Part shown: piece by piece, positions 11,661-23,285 of the stretch
How the letters are laid out: each line of letters begins with the position of its first letter
Position numbering within the stretch: the first letter of the stretch is position 1
NCBI GenBank assembly: GCA_027924585.1
Contig: BSBM01000252.1
Span: forward strand, 6,944,001-7,008,000
Length of the DNA: 64,000 bases
DNA from: Larix kaempferi
Taxonomy: Eukaryota; Streptophyta; Pinopsida; Pinales; Pinaceae
Direction: 5' to 3'
Program-made: the position numbers and the translations under genes
The notes under the pieces: generated by a model
The model's database searches: none
Told to the model about the DNA's origin: nothing
What the model saw: only the letters and a program-made list of their open reading frames with translations

Positions 11661-12386
11661 TGTTAACACCCAAAAAGGGTTCACTACCTCATCTACCACA
11701 TTATATGGCTCATTTGTCCATTTTCCTACCATATTTCCCTTAAAATCCCAAAAAATCCCATTAAAAAGCCTCCAAAGGGCCTAAAATGCCTCCAAAAGGC
11801 CACAAAACCATCAAAATAGCCTCAAAAAGGCTAAAAAACCCCCTTTTCCTCCAAAAATAGCAAAAACCCCTAAAAAGGGAATAAAAAATATAAAATAATG
11901 AGGAAAAGGAGGAAAAAAAACCCTATACAGCTGCCCTAAACCATATGTTTCCTAAAACCATGGGTCAGCACTCCACCACCAAAAAACTATAAATAGGTGA
12001 TGGAGATCCCTTATTCCATATCCACAATCAAGTATACCCTTACTCTGCCAAAATCTCTCTCGAAACCCTAGTTCACCATTGAACTACTTTCACCTTGAGA
12101 GCCACTTTTGGCCCATTCCCACCATTGGAGAAAGAGAAGGAGCACATTGGAGCTTGGAGCAACCCTCTTGGACATTGCAAGGAGCTTCATCAACCTTCAC
12201 ATTGAAGGTAATATTAATACAAAACCCTTGTTTACAAATTGTTGTTTATTTTTCATGCACATGTTTTAGAGTAGTTTTTATTTCTATTTTAGGTTAATAA
12301 TTTACATTTACTGAACTGCTACTAAGGAGTCCATTCTCCTTAGTAGGTGCTCATTTGCACAAGCTAGGGGTAAAACCCTAGCTACA
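11661..12386 (+). repeat. 5' LTR of Tat-like copy 1
   Basis: Starts TGTTAACACCC and ends CCTAGCTACA, with the primer site a few bases after. A perfect TATAAATA lies at 11988-11995. An inverted CCTTAGTAG/CTACTAAGGAG pair (about 12318-12347) could form a hairpin near the 3' end, plausibly the R region polyadenylation area. Confidence 0.95.
11988..11995 (+). promoter_or_regulatory. TATA box in 5' LTR of Tat-like copy 1
   Basis: CTATAAATAGG fits the plant TATA consensus and sits mid-LTR where U3 promoters lie. The same site is conserved in the 3' LTR at 19827-19834. Confidence 0.7.
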
Positions 12387-12390
12387 GTTT

Positions 12391-12404
12391 TGGCGACTCC
12401 GCTA
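12391..12404 (+). other. Primer binding site of Tat-like copy 1 (non-Met)
   Basis: TGGCGACTCCGCTA follows the LTR by four bases. It resembles the TGGCGACTCC-type sites of Ogre/Tat elements, which I recall as matching tRNA-Arg rather than initiator Met. tRNA identity is from memory; the position is direct. Confidence 0.7.
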
Positions 12405-12419
12405 GATTTTGAATTTCTG

Positions 12420-12910
12420 GTTTCCGTTTAAAAATTTTTCCCTTTCGGCCGCCGTACATCGCGTTTTTTCCCTCTGCAGTCGCGTCCCGACCGCATCTTT
12501 CAGGCCTTTACCTGCGACCTGACCGCGGCTCTCAGACGGTTTCCGACGCCCTGCCGGCGGATTCAAGTCTGTTACCTGCGATCCGACCGCGGCTAATCAG
12601 CCTGTTTGCTGCGATCTGACTACGCCTGTCGGCCATTTTCCTGTGTCCTGACTGCGGCTTTCAGCCTCTTTCCCGCGTCCCGACTGCGTCTGTTAGCCTT
12701 TTTGCCGCGACCCGACTGCGTCTTTTTCCCTGTTTCCTGCGTTCCGACTGCCTCTGTTGGCCCGACAATCGCGACCTGACCGCGTCTGTTTCCCTCAAAC
12801 CCGCGGTCTGCCTGTTCTGATTCGTCACAGACCCGCGGTCTGATTTCTGCATTTGTTTTGAGCCCAGCCCCTTTTGCTGCAATATTTTCTGCATCTGAAC
12901 AGCCCTCTGT
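12420..12910 (+). repeat. GC-rich degenerate repeat leader with CCGCGG cores
   Basis: Between primer site and gag, a pyrimidine-biased stretch repeats variants of a roughly 30-40 bp unit built on TGCGACCTGACCGCGGCT. No coding potential on the + strand; a minus-strand ORF at 12661-12951 is a shadow of the repeat. Similar CCGCGGT-rich sequence returns after gag at 16515-16745. Confidence 0.75.
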
Positions 12911-13911
12911 CCTACCTGCAGTCCCACTTCCTTACAGCCTTTCTGCAACATAATTTATGTTCCCTTTACAGAATTCTTTTAAAATTTCAGTATTTTTAAA
13001 TCAGAAAATTTTGCAAGTTAAAGTTTCAATTTCAGTATTATTGACAGTTGGAAGTTGCCCCCCTTGTGGCACTTCTATTTTGGGTTCATCACCTCACGAG
13101 CACACACTCTGTCACATAATCCAAGTGAGCCTTAAAAAGTACCTAACTGAACCAACATTCTAACCCCACTTGGGGAACACAAAAGAATCTTTGTAGTTAG
13201 GTAGGGTCGGGGGGATAGGCTTCCAATAACACCCCTCGGTCACTTACACTTGAGACATAGTTGTTGTCCAAATAGGGAACCAAAATCCCCTAGTACTTTT
13301 TGGAATGGTCACGACCGGTTTATCAGAGGGCCTCTCCTTTAGGAGGGTTGAAGTCGGGAGACTGGTTCCGGAGGCCTGAGTGGAATACCGCACTCCATTC
13401 AGTAACTGAAGGGCTACCTTTCGCGGTTCGCGGGATATCCCTGTATAGGGGTATTGCGGTAAATGGACTAAACGGCAGATTCACCTTTCTGGACGTGTCA
13501 TGAACGGGGTATCTTAGTTGCCATTCTTCTAGGATTGACTACCCGGTGTCCCTCCCGATAGGGGGATATCATAGCCACTTGGCTTTCCTATTCATATTGT
13601 CTGACTTGGATTTCATCACCTTGCAGAGGATATGTCTAGTTGAGTCAGAATACTTTTAGTTAGGTGTTTGCATGCTCCTTTACCTCCCTTTGGTCTAGTG
13701 AGTCCACCATTTTTTATTTTTAGGAAACCTGCTGCTTGTTGGTATTCTGACCATCTTTGTTGATACTCCACCTATTGTAGCACAGCTGTTGCAGTGGGTG
13801 TTTTGAGTTGGTTGTTGGCCTGAGTGCCTTGTTTTTGAGCTCTCCTTCTGCACACTCAATTGCATTAGGATTTTTTGAGCTGTTTTTATACTCACCTCAA
13901 CCCACATAGAT
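12911..13911 (+). other. Untranslated leader of Tat-like copy 1, no gene
   Basis: About 1 kb between the repeat leader and gag. It contains only short ORFs, with no recognisable domain, and no further tandem structure seen by eye. Long leaders are usual in Tat-lineage elements. Confidence 0.6.
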
Positions 13912-16599
13912 TTGATACCATCTGTCACCATTGAGTCCCCGAGACATTCTCGGCGCCTCAGGGGCGAGCCCCCACAGCACGGTTCTCTTGACACCACCCG
14001 TCATAAATTCCGATCATCATCCGTTGATACCACTCATCACAGATCTAGAGCCTTGTCACTTGACTCCACTCGTCAGCGACATAGGACTCCGTCACCAGAT
14101 ATTGACGCTCCTTACTTTACCTCTGATTCTGACGAAGAGTCTGAGAACCCTATTTACACTGCCCCTACTAGCCCCATGGCCGGCACGACTTCCACTCCTT
14201 TTGTTATAGGGACCATTGGTGGCACATCCACCACTACACCAGTTACTACACCTGTTTTGGGTATGCCCTCCGTGGGACCCCCATCTACCATTCCCCTCAC
14301 GGTACCTATTCCCGCAGCGGGAATACCTATCCCCACTACATCAGTAGCTCACACTACCCATGGTGGTGCAATCCCATCCTATACTACCTCAGTTCTTCCA
14401 CTTGGGGGCACCATCCCAAATCCTGTCCCTTCACTTGGGGGCATTGGCCCCAACTTGGTCCAACCCACTACTGTGTCACATCCTTCTTCTAGTTTGCCAT
14501 TCATGGCTAGCCTCAACCTACCTGACCTGGCCAGATTGACCAACGATCCTATTCGACACGACCCTACGTCGCCTCATATGCCTACCAAGCTCCCCTCTGA
14601 CATCCCTAAGTTCGAGGGCAAGGCTGGTGAGGACCCACAAAACCATATCATGTCTTTCCACCTATGGTGTTCCTCTAACTCCATAGTGGATGACTCTGTT
14701 CGCCTCCGTCTCTTACAGCGCACCTTCACTGGCTCTGCAGCCAAGTGGTATATCGAGCAACCTCATGGGACCCATGCCACCTTTGCTTCCCTTGCCTCGA
14801 CATTCCTGCAGTTCTTCCAGTTGCCTGTCCGCTATGACGCGGGCGTTGAGATCCTCCTATCCTGCAGACAAAACACGGCTACCCATATCACGGACCACAT
14901 CCATGAGTGGCGTCGACGCCGTAGCTTATGCAAGATCAAACTAGACGACTGTATCTTCCTAGATTGGTTCCTCAAATCCCTTCTCCCTGTTATTGCTAAG
15001 GATGTGGCATCAGAAAGACCCCAGTTTGAAGAAGAGGCCATCCTTAAGGCCCAATAGTTCGACCTCATTTACGCCCAGTCGGGTTACCTTTATACCATTA
15101 TACCTGACGCCCCTCGCGGCGAGTCCTCCCAGCACGATGCGCTGGGGGCATCCCACGCTGCAGACGGTATCATTGGCCGTGTTTCTTCACATCCTCAACC
15201 ATTTTCCATTGCACGCCCTACCCCTGGCCCTGACCTTTCGCGGGCTACCTCACAGTCTGGAGCAACCAACTCGTATGCTCCCATGACACATCACCACCAA
15301 TCCCATGGACCCTCATGTCCACCTCAGTGCTTCGGTCATGCGACTCCCGCTTATGCTCCCCCAGTCGCACCTCAGCCTTACTACCACCAGCAGGTCGCCC
15401 CAGCTCCTGCGCCTTCACAAGCCCAACCTGCTTATTACCCGCCACAGGCAGCCCCTGCGGAAAACTCACAACCTGCTCCGCAGCCATATCAGCAAACTCC
15501 TCAAGTTGCTACACCTGCTCAGCCTCCACCTGCATATCATCCCCCGCAGCCTGCTCCCACACCTGCGCAACCTCAGAACCCACCTGCTGCCCAAGGGCAA
15601 GTCTACGCCCAACAAAATCCGCAGCAGAACCAAAACAACCAACGCAACCAGGGCCAATAGAACCTCGGCAAGGGCCGTAATCGTGGGAACAACCAACCTG
15701 CGGACCAAGCTGGTCAACCGGAAAACCCCCCCGACAATAATAATGCGGCCCCCGCTAACCAAAACCCTGATCGCCCGCCCAAGCAGGCTAAAAACCCCAA
15801 TTTGTGAACGAACCACCCTTGTTCTATTTGCGGGGTCTATGGACACTACACGCATGCTTGCCCACACTTAGAGCGAGCTCGCCAACTCTGGGTTGATGAT
15901 GCCCACCGCCAAGGGTAGGCAGCTCCTCAGGTGCCTCCTAACCCCCCTCAACCTTAGCAGCCACCTTTGGTGCTGCAAAACCCATTACCAACCCAAGGCG
16001 TCATGAACACTCAGCCGTTGGCTCCCCCTCAAGCCAACGTGCAACCCCAACAGCAAATCACGTACGCTGCTCCCGATCAACCCATATTTGACTCGGGAAC
16101 TCACCACTTGTTGATGATGTCATCCGCTGATGTCAACCTCCAGACTCGTCGAAACCAGTATGGCTCCACCACTGACGTACCTCCCACAGATAAACCTACT
16201 AACGCTCATCCCACCGATCAAGCATTATGTATTCCTCCACCTCCACTAGATGGCGCTCCCAAAGCCCCTCGTTTCCCACTTCGCCGTATCAACAATAACC
16301 CCAATGCGCGCGCTGCGTCAAACTACAACATTGTAGACGACCTAGCCCAATCTCCCGTAGCCATGTCTGCGTTAGAAGTCTTGAAGAACTGTCCTTCCCA
16401 GCGCAAGACTTTACTCTCCGCCATTGGGGGGATTGACCCAAATGATTCGAATTCGATGGCATTTGATTTAGACCAGTCTGAACCTCGCCTGCCTTCCACC
16501 CTAGCATTCTTGCTGCGGATTTTGGGCTTCCTGCCGTGGTTTCCGACCGTGGCTGTCAGGCCTATAGTCGCGGTGCTTAACCGCGCCTGTCAGCCCTAA
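13912..16599 (+). pseudogene. gag: Gag of Tat-like element, one frame with five stops
   Basis: One frame of about 895 codons runs through with stops near 15055, 15658, 15805, 15916 and 15955. The first ATG in frame is at 14176; the original start may be lost. Order: a Ser/Arg/His-rich N-terminus, a Pro/Thr/Gly-rich linker, a Retrotrans_gag domain (SDIPKFEGKAGEDPQNHIMS ... AAKWYIEQ, about 14590-15050), then a Pro/Gln/Ala-rich region of about 125 residues (15283-15657). Next comes a CCHC zinc knuckle (CSICGVYGHYTHAC, about 15820-15870), and finally the pre-protease segment LKNCPSQRKTLLSAIGGIDP ... DQSEPRLPS (16378-16497). That string normally leads into the protease, which is absent. Confidence 0.87.
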
Positions 16600-16745
16600 C
16601 CCCGCGGTTTGGCACCGCGTGTTCCTCCTTGGAACTCGCGGTACTAGACCGCGTATCCATCCAGGAAACACGCGGTCGCCAACCGCGTGGTTCACCACGA
16701 AACTCGCGGTCTCCAACCGCGGTTTCGACCCCCTAACCCGCGGTC
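16515..16745 (+). repeat. CCGCGGT-rich repeat block after gag
   Basis: CCGCG and CGCGGT words recur every 20-30 bp (for example near 16560, 16590, 16612, 16632, 16670, 16684, 16706, 16718, 16738). It echoes the leader repeat and sits exactly where protease coding should begin, so it may mark the pol deletion junction. Confidence 0.7.
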
Positions 16746-19488
16746 CACCCCATGTGGACCGTACAAATAAGCCCTGGGACCCACTACCCAACCCCCGACC
16801 CTAAAAAAATGCAGGTATGAGTTTGACGGAATACCTGTATCTCCCGGATCTGAAATCGGCTGGTCAGATCATCCAGAAATGCCACCTAAGCTCTGGTCCA
16901 CTCTGATCACAAGTCAAAGTCAAACCGTACAAATGACACATGTCATGTTGGACCCACCACTATTTATAGTCCGTTGACTTTTCTTGTTTTGGCCATTCTG
17001 ACCCCATACGGAGTCCGTTTATCAAACCGTTTCCACCACTGGAATCCGCACGACGAGACCGTCATGATGGTCACCTCGTTGCATCATTTTTACCCCCGTC
17101 ATTCTTTGCCCATTTTTCAGACATCACTAGTCACCTCGGTTTGCGTGCCACATCGGCCGTTCTCCGTTTTTCACATATTTTATATCATCGGATTCATTTT
17201 TCTGAGCTGGTGGTGATGCTTGAAATCATTTCTCGCTCTCACCCCCTGATTTTTTGGGTATTTTTCCAGCACGCCCCCGTCGCCTCGGTGTACATGCCAC
17301 ATCGGCCGTTACCCGTTTTTGACACTCTTTATATGGCCAGACTCATTTTTCCGAGCCCGTGATGATGCTTGAGATCATTTCTCGCTCTCACCTGGTACAA
17401 TTTCAACATTGCGTCCCGACACCTTGCTGCCTCGGTTTGCGCGCCACATCGGCCGCCATCGGATTGTTCCACATTTTTACATGAGCCATTCACTCCTATC
17501 ATACTGCAAATGTTTCGTTATTTTGCCACCATTTCATCTACCCCGCAAGGAGGCCCACCAGTGTTCCCCCCTACCCTCGTTCTTGGTCATCATTACTGAT
17601 CCTTGATTGAACACTTCCTCCTTGCCTGGCCATTCCTTTTGTTCGGTATAATTTTATCCCTTTTTCGGGTCGGACAAGTCCTTTACGAAAAAGGCACTTA
17701 GGGAGTTTCCGTTAAGCTCTTTTCTGACTCCTAAAAGAATGAAAAGATCGCCGAGCAATCTTTCTTCCTTTCATGCTCGTTAAAGTACCTGAAAGGGCGT
17801 CTATCTGGTATAAGTTTAACCCTTTTCCGGACCTGGTAGACTAATTACGAAAAAGGAATACTATAGTCACACCGGCTATAAGAGTTCTTCATTGCATCCT
17901 TTTATGCTTCTTTGGGCCTTGGAGACTAAATCTACGAAAAAGCAACCCCCTGGAGTTTTCTTATTTGCTTTCAGACTCTCTAAAATTGAAAGCAACCACG
18001 AGCATGCACTGTCCTGGGCTCGTAAAATCGACACGACAGTACCATTCCATCACTTCAGAGTCTTCTTATCGCTTTCAGACTCCTTAAAATTGAAAGCAAC
18101 CACGAGCATGAACTGTCCTGGGCTCGTATAAATCCACACGACAGTATCTGTTTACACACACTTCTTCTAGTTCCTTAACCCATGAAGAAGTACCCTCCTG
18201 TGCCTCCTGGCACTATGATCGATCATCTCGGCAGCACCCCCAATTAGGTCGCCTTTGTTCAGAGTATTCTGCAGTCTCCTGGCATTTTATACCAGCTTGA
18301 GTCTCCCTTAGCCCAGTTATCCTCCCAAATCCATTACAGCTATGATCCCTTTCCCCTCAGTCAGTTTCATATGCTGCCAGATCATTCCCATTATCATACT
18401 CTGAACAAAGGAAGTTTGAGTTCACCCACTCTCCTTGCCCAGTTGTCCCCCCACAGTTCGGTCAGTCCTGCCATCAGTACTATCACATTTCGGTTCTTCA
18501 CCTCGCGCTTCTGTCAAGGACACATCATTGCCTTGATAGTTGCAGGTCTCCCTCTGTCGACGACAGCTCCTCTATTCCAGAGGATAGGCCCAGAGGTCCC
18601 TACGCCTTGGACTTATCACCATCTGTGGTAAGTACCTATGGATCATTCTAAGAGAAGTCATCATTGCCTCTCCGAGTGGTTGTTCCTCACATGCTCGACT
18701 TCAGCACCTTGATCGCATCGTTGAGGATCGCGTAGGATTATATCCCATCAGTTTTTAGTCGAAGACCCCGGATTTCCCCCGACTCTAGCACATTGGTGAG
18801 TCACTTCAGAACACCCAGTTGTATGTTCCCGTGGATGTCCGGGCTGCGTTGGCAATTGTATTCGAAAGCCATCCAGTTCTATGCTTCCTTGAGTACCCAT
18901 TTCAGTTCCAGCTCAGTGTACCCTCGAGGTTATGGCTACCAGTCATTATGATCCAGCAGCTCATCAGTTCCTCTAGTACCCCAGTCAGCTGCACTGTTGA
19001 TGTTCCAGTGCACCAGTTCTTCAGTTACCACATGATCATCTCAGCAGTATGTCCCAGATTTTGTGTCCCCTCTTGACACATATGATGTACACAGTGGTGA
19101 TCTATGTATCTTACAGGTCCCCCTTTTCGGGCCTCACAGTTCTGTTTATGTATCTTGATACGAGCATGGGTATGCCCGCCTCGTCCATATATTGAGATTA
19201 TTCCTCAGTCAGTATTTGAGGTCATGTATATTTCAGGTTCCCATTTTTTGGACCCCATTGTTATTGTTATGTTATATCCTGATACGAGCATGGGAATGCC
19301 CGCCTCGTCCATATGATCAGATGATTCCTCATCCATTATTGAGGTTATGTACTTTTAGTTCTTGCAGTTGTTCGGGATCGTTGTTTTGGGCTTCAGTTTG
19401 TTTCTTCTCTTCGAACCACATCCCAAGAAAACCATTCATGACTTATGATGTCCATCGCCCATACGATGAGCTCCTGCCCTCGCACATC
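16746..19488 (+). repeat. 3' non-coding region of Tat-like copy 1 with tandem repeats
   Basis: No gene. Three copies of a roughly 148-150 bp unit are anchored by GCCACATCGGCCG at about 17147, 17296 and 17444. Two copies of a roughly 108 bp unit (AAAATTGAAAGCAACCACGAGCATG, near 17980 and 18088) follow. Two copies of a roughly 122 bp unit (GATACGAGCATGG, near 19159 and 19281) come last. The region is homologous to the minus-strand copy at 53922-56260. Confidence 0.8.
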
Positions 19489-19499
19489 AGGGGGCAATC
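19489..19499 (+). other. Polypurine tract of Tat-like copy 1
   Basis: AGGGGGCAATC directly precedes the 3' LTR. Short and not purely purine, but in the right place. Confidence 0.6.
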
Positions 19500-20225
19500 T
19501 ATTAACACCCAAAAAGGGTTCACTACCTCATCTACCACATTATATGGCTCATTTGTCCATTTTCCTACCATATTTCCCTTAAAATCCCAAAAAATCCCAT
19601 TAAAAAGCCTCCAAAGGGCCTAAAATGCCTCCAAAAGGCCACAAAACCATCAAAATAGCCTCAAAAGGGCTAAAAAACCCCCTTTTCCTCCAAAAATAGC
19701 AAAAACCCCCTAAAAAGGGAATAAAAAATATAAAATAATGAGGAAAAGGAGGAAAAAAACCCTATACAGCTGCCCTAAACCATGTGTTTCCTAAAACCAT
19801 GGGTCAGCACTCCACCACCAAAAAACTATAAATAGGTGATGGAGATCCCTTATTCCATATCCACAATCAAGTATACCCTTACTCTGCCAAAATCTCTCTC
19901 GAAACCCTAGTTCACCATTGAACTACTTTCACCTTGAGAGCCACTTTTGGCCCATTCCCACCATTGGAGAAAGAGAAGGAGCACATTGGAGCTTGGAGCA
20001 ACCCTCTTGGACATTGCAAGGAGCTTCATCAACCCTCACATTGAAGGTAATATTAATACAAAACCCTTGTTTACAAATTGTTGTTTATTTTTTATGCACA
20101 TGTTTTAGAGTAGTTTTTATTTCTGTTTTAGGTTAATAATTTACATTTACTGAACTGCTACTAAGGAGTCCATTCTCCTTAGTAGGTGCTCATTTGCACA
20201 AGCTAGGGGTAAAACCCTAGCTACA
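19500..20225 (+). repeat. 3' LTR of Tat-like copy 1
   Basis: 726 bp, nearly identical to 11661-12386. Its first dinucleotide is TA instead of TG (TATTAACACCC), one of about eight differences. Followed by the GCAAG duplication and the intron of the Tnp2 gene. Confidence 0.95.
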
Positions 20226-20377
20226 GCAAGTAAATTGTTTACCCACATTTTTTCTAGTTACTTCGATCCATTTTTCCAATTACATTTCATTTGTTTAAGT
20301 TTTCAATTATATTTACTAACTCCTATATGACGTTTATTAAATCACAATGTATTTTTAACCTGTTGTCAATGTTGCAG

Positions 20378-21091
20378 TTGAAACATCACAAGGCTATGTG
20401 TTTTAATGGTTGTAAATTTCGTATCAAAAAGTTAGATGATAACAGGAAAACCTCGGATTGTGGGATAACTACAGTGTTTAAGGTCACCAATGTTTCCTCT
20501 ATAAGTGATAGACATCCAAGAGAAACTGAGAATAGGTACTATGGGCATTTGGAGGATATTATTGAATGTGATTTTAATTCCTTTAAAATAGTTTTGTTCG
20601 AGGTGAAGTAGTATAGGCTATGGATGCATGAACGTGATCTTGAAAGAACTGTTATTGAGCATGCTAATGGATTTACCATGGTTAATACAAGGGCATTTGA
20701 ACCGGGTACAGAGCCTTATGTTCTTCCAAGTCAATGTGAGCAAGTCTACTACTCCGAGGTACCAGGTAAAGAAGGTTGGTCATACGTTGTTCGATACGAT
20801 CCAAGAGGAAGACCAGTAAAGTATAATCTTGTACTAGATGATGAAGATAATCATGAAGAAGAAGAAGATGATGATGATTCAGATCAGGCTACGGTCGACG
20901 TGTTAGATGAATAAGTTGAAGAGGTTGATCATGAAAATGTAGCAGACGATGGTCTCATTGACGATATGGATGACTATATTAGCGAAGATGACTTTGATGC
21001 GGACGATGATGTGAATGATCTTTTCATCAATATCTATTCAAAACCAGATCCTGATACAGATGTTAAGTTGGATGAAGAAGAAGATGAATGA
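20378..21091 (+). pseudogene. TNP2: Tnp2-like transposase, last exon with DUF4216 domain
   Basis: After a TTGCAG acceptor ending at 20377 the frame joins the 11655 exon in phase. The segment from FNGCKFRIKKLDD through RETENRYYGHLEDIIECDF to KIVLFEVK is the DUF4216 domain that ends CACTA Tnp2 proteins. A TAG at about 20609-20611 replaces the W of the usual KWY. HERDLERTVIEHANGFTMVN and SQCEQVYYSEVPGKEGWSYVVR follow. A very acidic C-terminal tail (EEEEDDDDSDQ) runs past a TAA at about 20912 to a TGA at 21089-21091. The overall order (Transposase_21, DUF4218, DUF4216) is complete, but the gene is dead. Confidence 0.9.
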
Positions 21092-22398
21092 TTTTAATTG
21101 TTGAAAAGTAGAGGTACACAATGTTTTTAGGTTAAAGTAAATGCACTCACCATATGTTCATTTTGTTGATTAACTTGGTTATATTTGAAAATTAGTTTTC
21201 TAATCTAATTATGTTCTACATGAGGCAGTAGCGTGGGTGTTCCTGGAGGTTGTAGTGGTAATGGTTTGAATCAAACATGTGTCGATTGAGCAAGTTACAA
21301 AATGAAGTTATAAGATTTATGTGTTAATTTCTAGGGTATTTCATATTAGAACAATTATCATAAGTTTTATACAAATGGATTGGTAACTTAAATTGTTACA
21401 ATTGTTATTACTTAGTAGCTATTATGTTATTCTATGTTAGTTAGTTATTTTGATCTTGCTAAACAAAAATGATAATCAACAATATCGTTTTTATGCTTCT
21501 TAAACTAATAGTCATTATTAACAATATCATTTTTGCGTTTCATTTTTAATAAGATGTTTGTGCTTTTGTATCAAAGGACATGGACTTCTTAAAATCCATC
21601 ACATATTGATGTCCTTTGATCGTGATCCATTATGTGATGGCAATTAGGCCTTGTGTTAACTCATTTCTAATAGAATGGGTTAAGTGACTAATTACATTTT
21701 TCTTCATAAACAAGAAAAAGAAGCAAGTCACTTGGTGAATGGGCACTGCAAATAATTTTTTATTTATCATTTTTATTAACCAAGTTTTTATAAAAACACA
21801 TTATGGATTTCATTTATATCTTTTACTAAGTCTTAGAAACTAAGATTAAGTGGGAAAACCAATAATGTTACAGATAGACTATGTAAAATATTTTAGCGAA
21901 AGATTCTTGAAATATGTTCCCAAATTAAAAGTGGTTCTCCTACGATCAACGCCCTTTTTATGAGCTATTTATTTAGTTGATGTAGTAATGTTTTAAAAGT
22001 TGATTTTAAATCATTTTTTAAATAATTTGGTGTTACTAATATCACCATATTTTTTTTCTTCAACGGCTATTTATTTAAATCCTTTTAGTGCTTTTACTTA
22101 ATAATAAAGGGCATATTTTGAATTGCAAAAATTTATGGATGAACTAGTTTTTGCCAACAAACAAACAGATATAATTCTTCATCAAAATTTTTCCAACATA
22201 ATTTACGCTAATCCAATAAAATTGCCTCGGCATGGTGTTAGGGAACAAATTGAGACGACAACAAAACAACATGGAAAAATATTCTAAAAATATAAAAAAT
22301 AAAGTAGAAATTCTACCCATTTGGCCTTACTTAAGTCTCCATTGTTGAATTTGTTGCATGCATGTCCACATAAAGTCAACCCATACAGTTGATTGCAA
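21092..22398. other. CACTA interior, no gene seen
   Basis: AT-rich DNA downstream of the transposase stop, presumably 3' UTR and spacer. No ORF with a recognisable motif and no clear repeat. Confidence 0.6.
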
Positions 22399-22860
22399 CT
22401 ATTTGATACTCCACAGTTGGATTAGGAGTCCATCAACTTTAATGTGCACATACTCATTGTTTACCCAAGAGAAGCCATTGAGTGAGGGATCCGCAAGTGA
22501 TGCAAAGGTCAAAGGGGAAGGATATAAAACTAAATCTCGTGGGAGTTGTAAGCGAGCCATACTTTTTCTAATTACTAAGGATTTCAAAGCTCCTAGTTGA
22601 GTATTCGATTCTAAATATTGTGAAATAGTGACCAATATTAAGGTGGTGAATTCCCTATCCAATAATTCCCTTAGCTTCAACATTTGTGATACCATTTTCA
22701 CAGTACCTTCAACCATGGCATGGTTCTCTGCCCATAATTTCCAATTCCAATCCTCCTACCAATGATTCCACTAGATCTGGACTTCGTTATAATACATGTT
22801 GAGCCTTTACAACCCCTTTCTCACACCACTGTAGGCCTTGTTAAGCCCCTAACAAATCAG
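22399..22860 (-). pseudogene. Decayed coding remnant, unrecognised
   Basis: The minus strand has a 105-codon frame (22716-22399) that reads like real protein (LKLRELLDREFTTLILVTIS, then KSLVIRKSMARLQLPRDLVL). Upstream, the same frame continues through two stops with a tryptophan-rich stretch. I do not recognise a family. It is opposite in strand to the CACTA genes, so it may be a captured or inserted fragment. It could also be a chance ORF. Confidence 0.3.
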
Positions 22861-23098
22861 GCATAATGCAATATTTGTGCCTACATTGGTAGTGAACCAT
22901 GTCTATATGATAGAAGGGTGAGTTCCATACCAAAAATGCCTCAGATATAAGGAATTCTGCCACATAATAGGTCACCGACACTTGTCTAATTCTACCCTAA
23001 CCAAAGCACCCTTGAGCATTGTTTGTGTTGCAATGTTGCAACGACTATTCTGGAACCATCAACACAATTAGCACACACACACAAAGTCCCATTATATT

Positions 23099-23180
23099 AC
23101 TATTTAATTAATATATATTATAATTTAATTAATGTATATTATAATTTAATTAATATGATATTATAATTTTTTAAACATCA
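23099..23180. repeat. AT-rich TTTAATTAATATA repeat
   Basis: Three near-copies of a TATATTATAATTTAATTAAT-like unit, just after a short CACACACA run at about 23074-23083. Simple-sequence repeat; may have come from a small insertion. Confidence 0.7.
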
Positions 23181-23285
23181 AACAAAACATAACTGAAACG
23201 CCATACCTGTCTCTGTCGAGCTTGGCCAAAACGTTATGTTGCTCTGGTTTGACGGCACCCCCTGCATGAAACCGGCTACAATTCC

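Larger units (their letters stand above)
11661..20225 (+). mobile_element. Tat-like gag-only LTR retrotransposon (TR-GAG type), copy 1
   Basis: Equal-length LTRs (11661-12386 and 19500-20225, 726 bp each) are flanked by perfect GCAAG duplications (11656-11660, 20226-20230). The interior has a non-Met primer site, a GC-rich leader with repeats, a long gag, about 2.9 kb of repetitive non-coding DNA and a polypurine tract. There is no protease, reverse transcriptase, RNase H or integrase anywhere inside. A gag-only element with intact priming sites fits the described TR-GAG class and would depend on a partner for Pol. I counted about eight LTR differences by eye, so it is comparatively young. 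Confidence 0.93.

Noticed and set aside
12661-12951. 96-codon minus-strand ORF rich in Arg/Gln
   Set aside because: Shadow of the GC-rich leader repeats in the Tat-like element.
15305-15871. + and - strand ORFs up to 188 codons across the gag Pro/Gln region
   Set aside because: Other-frame shadows of the CCN-rich gag repeat; the real frame is the one with the CCHC knuckle.
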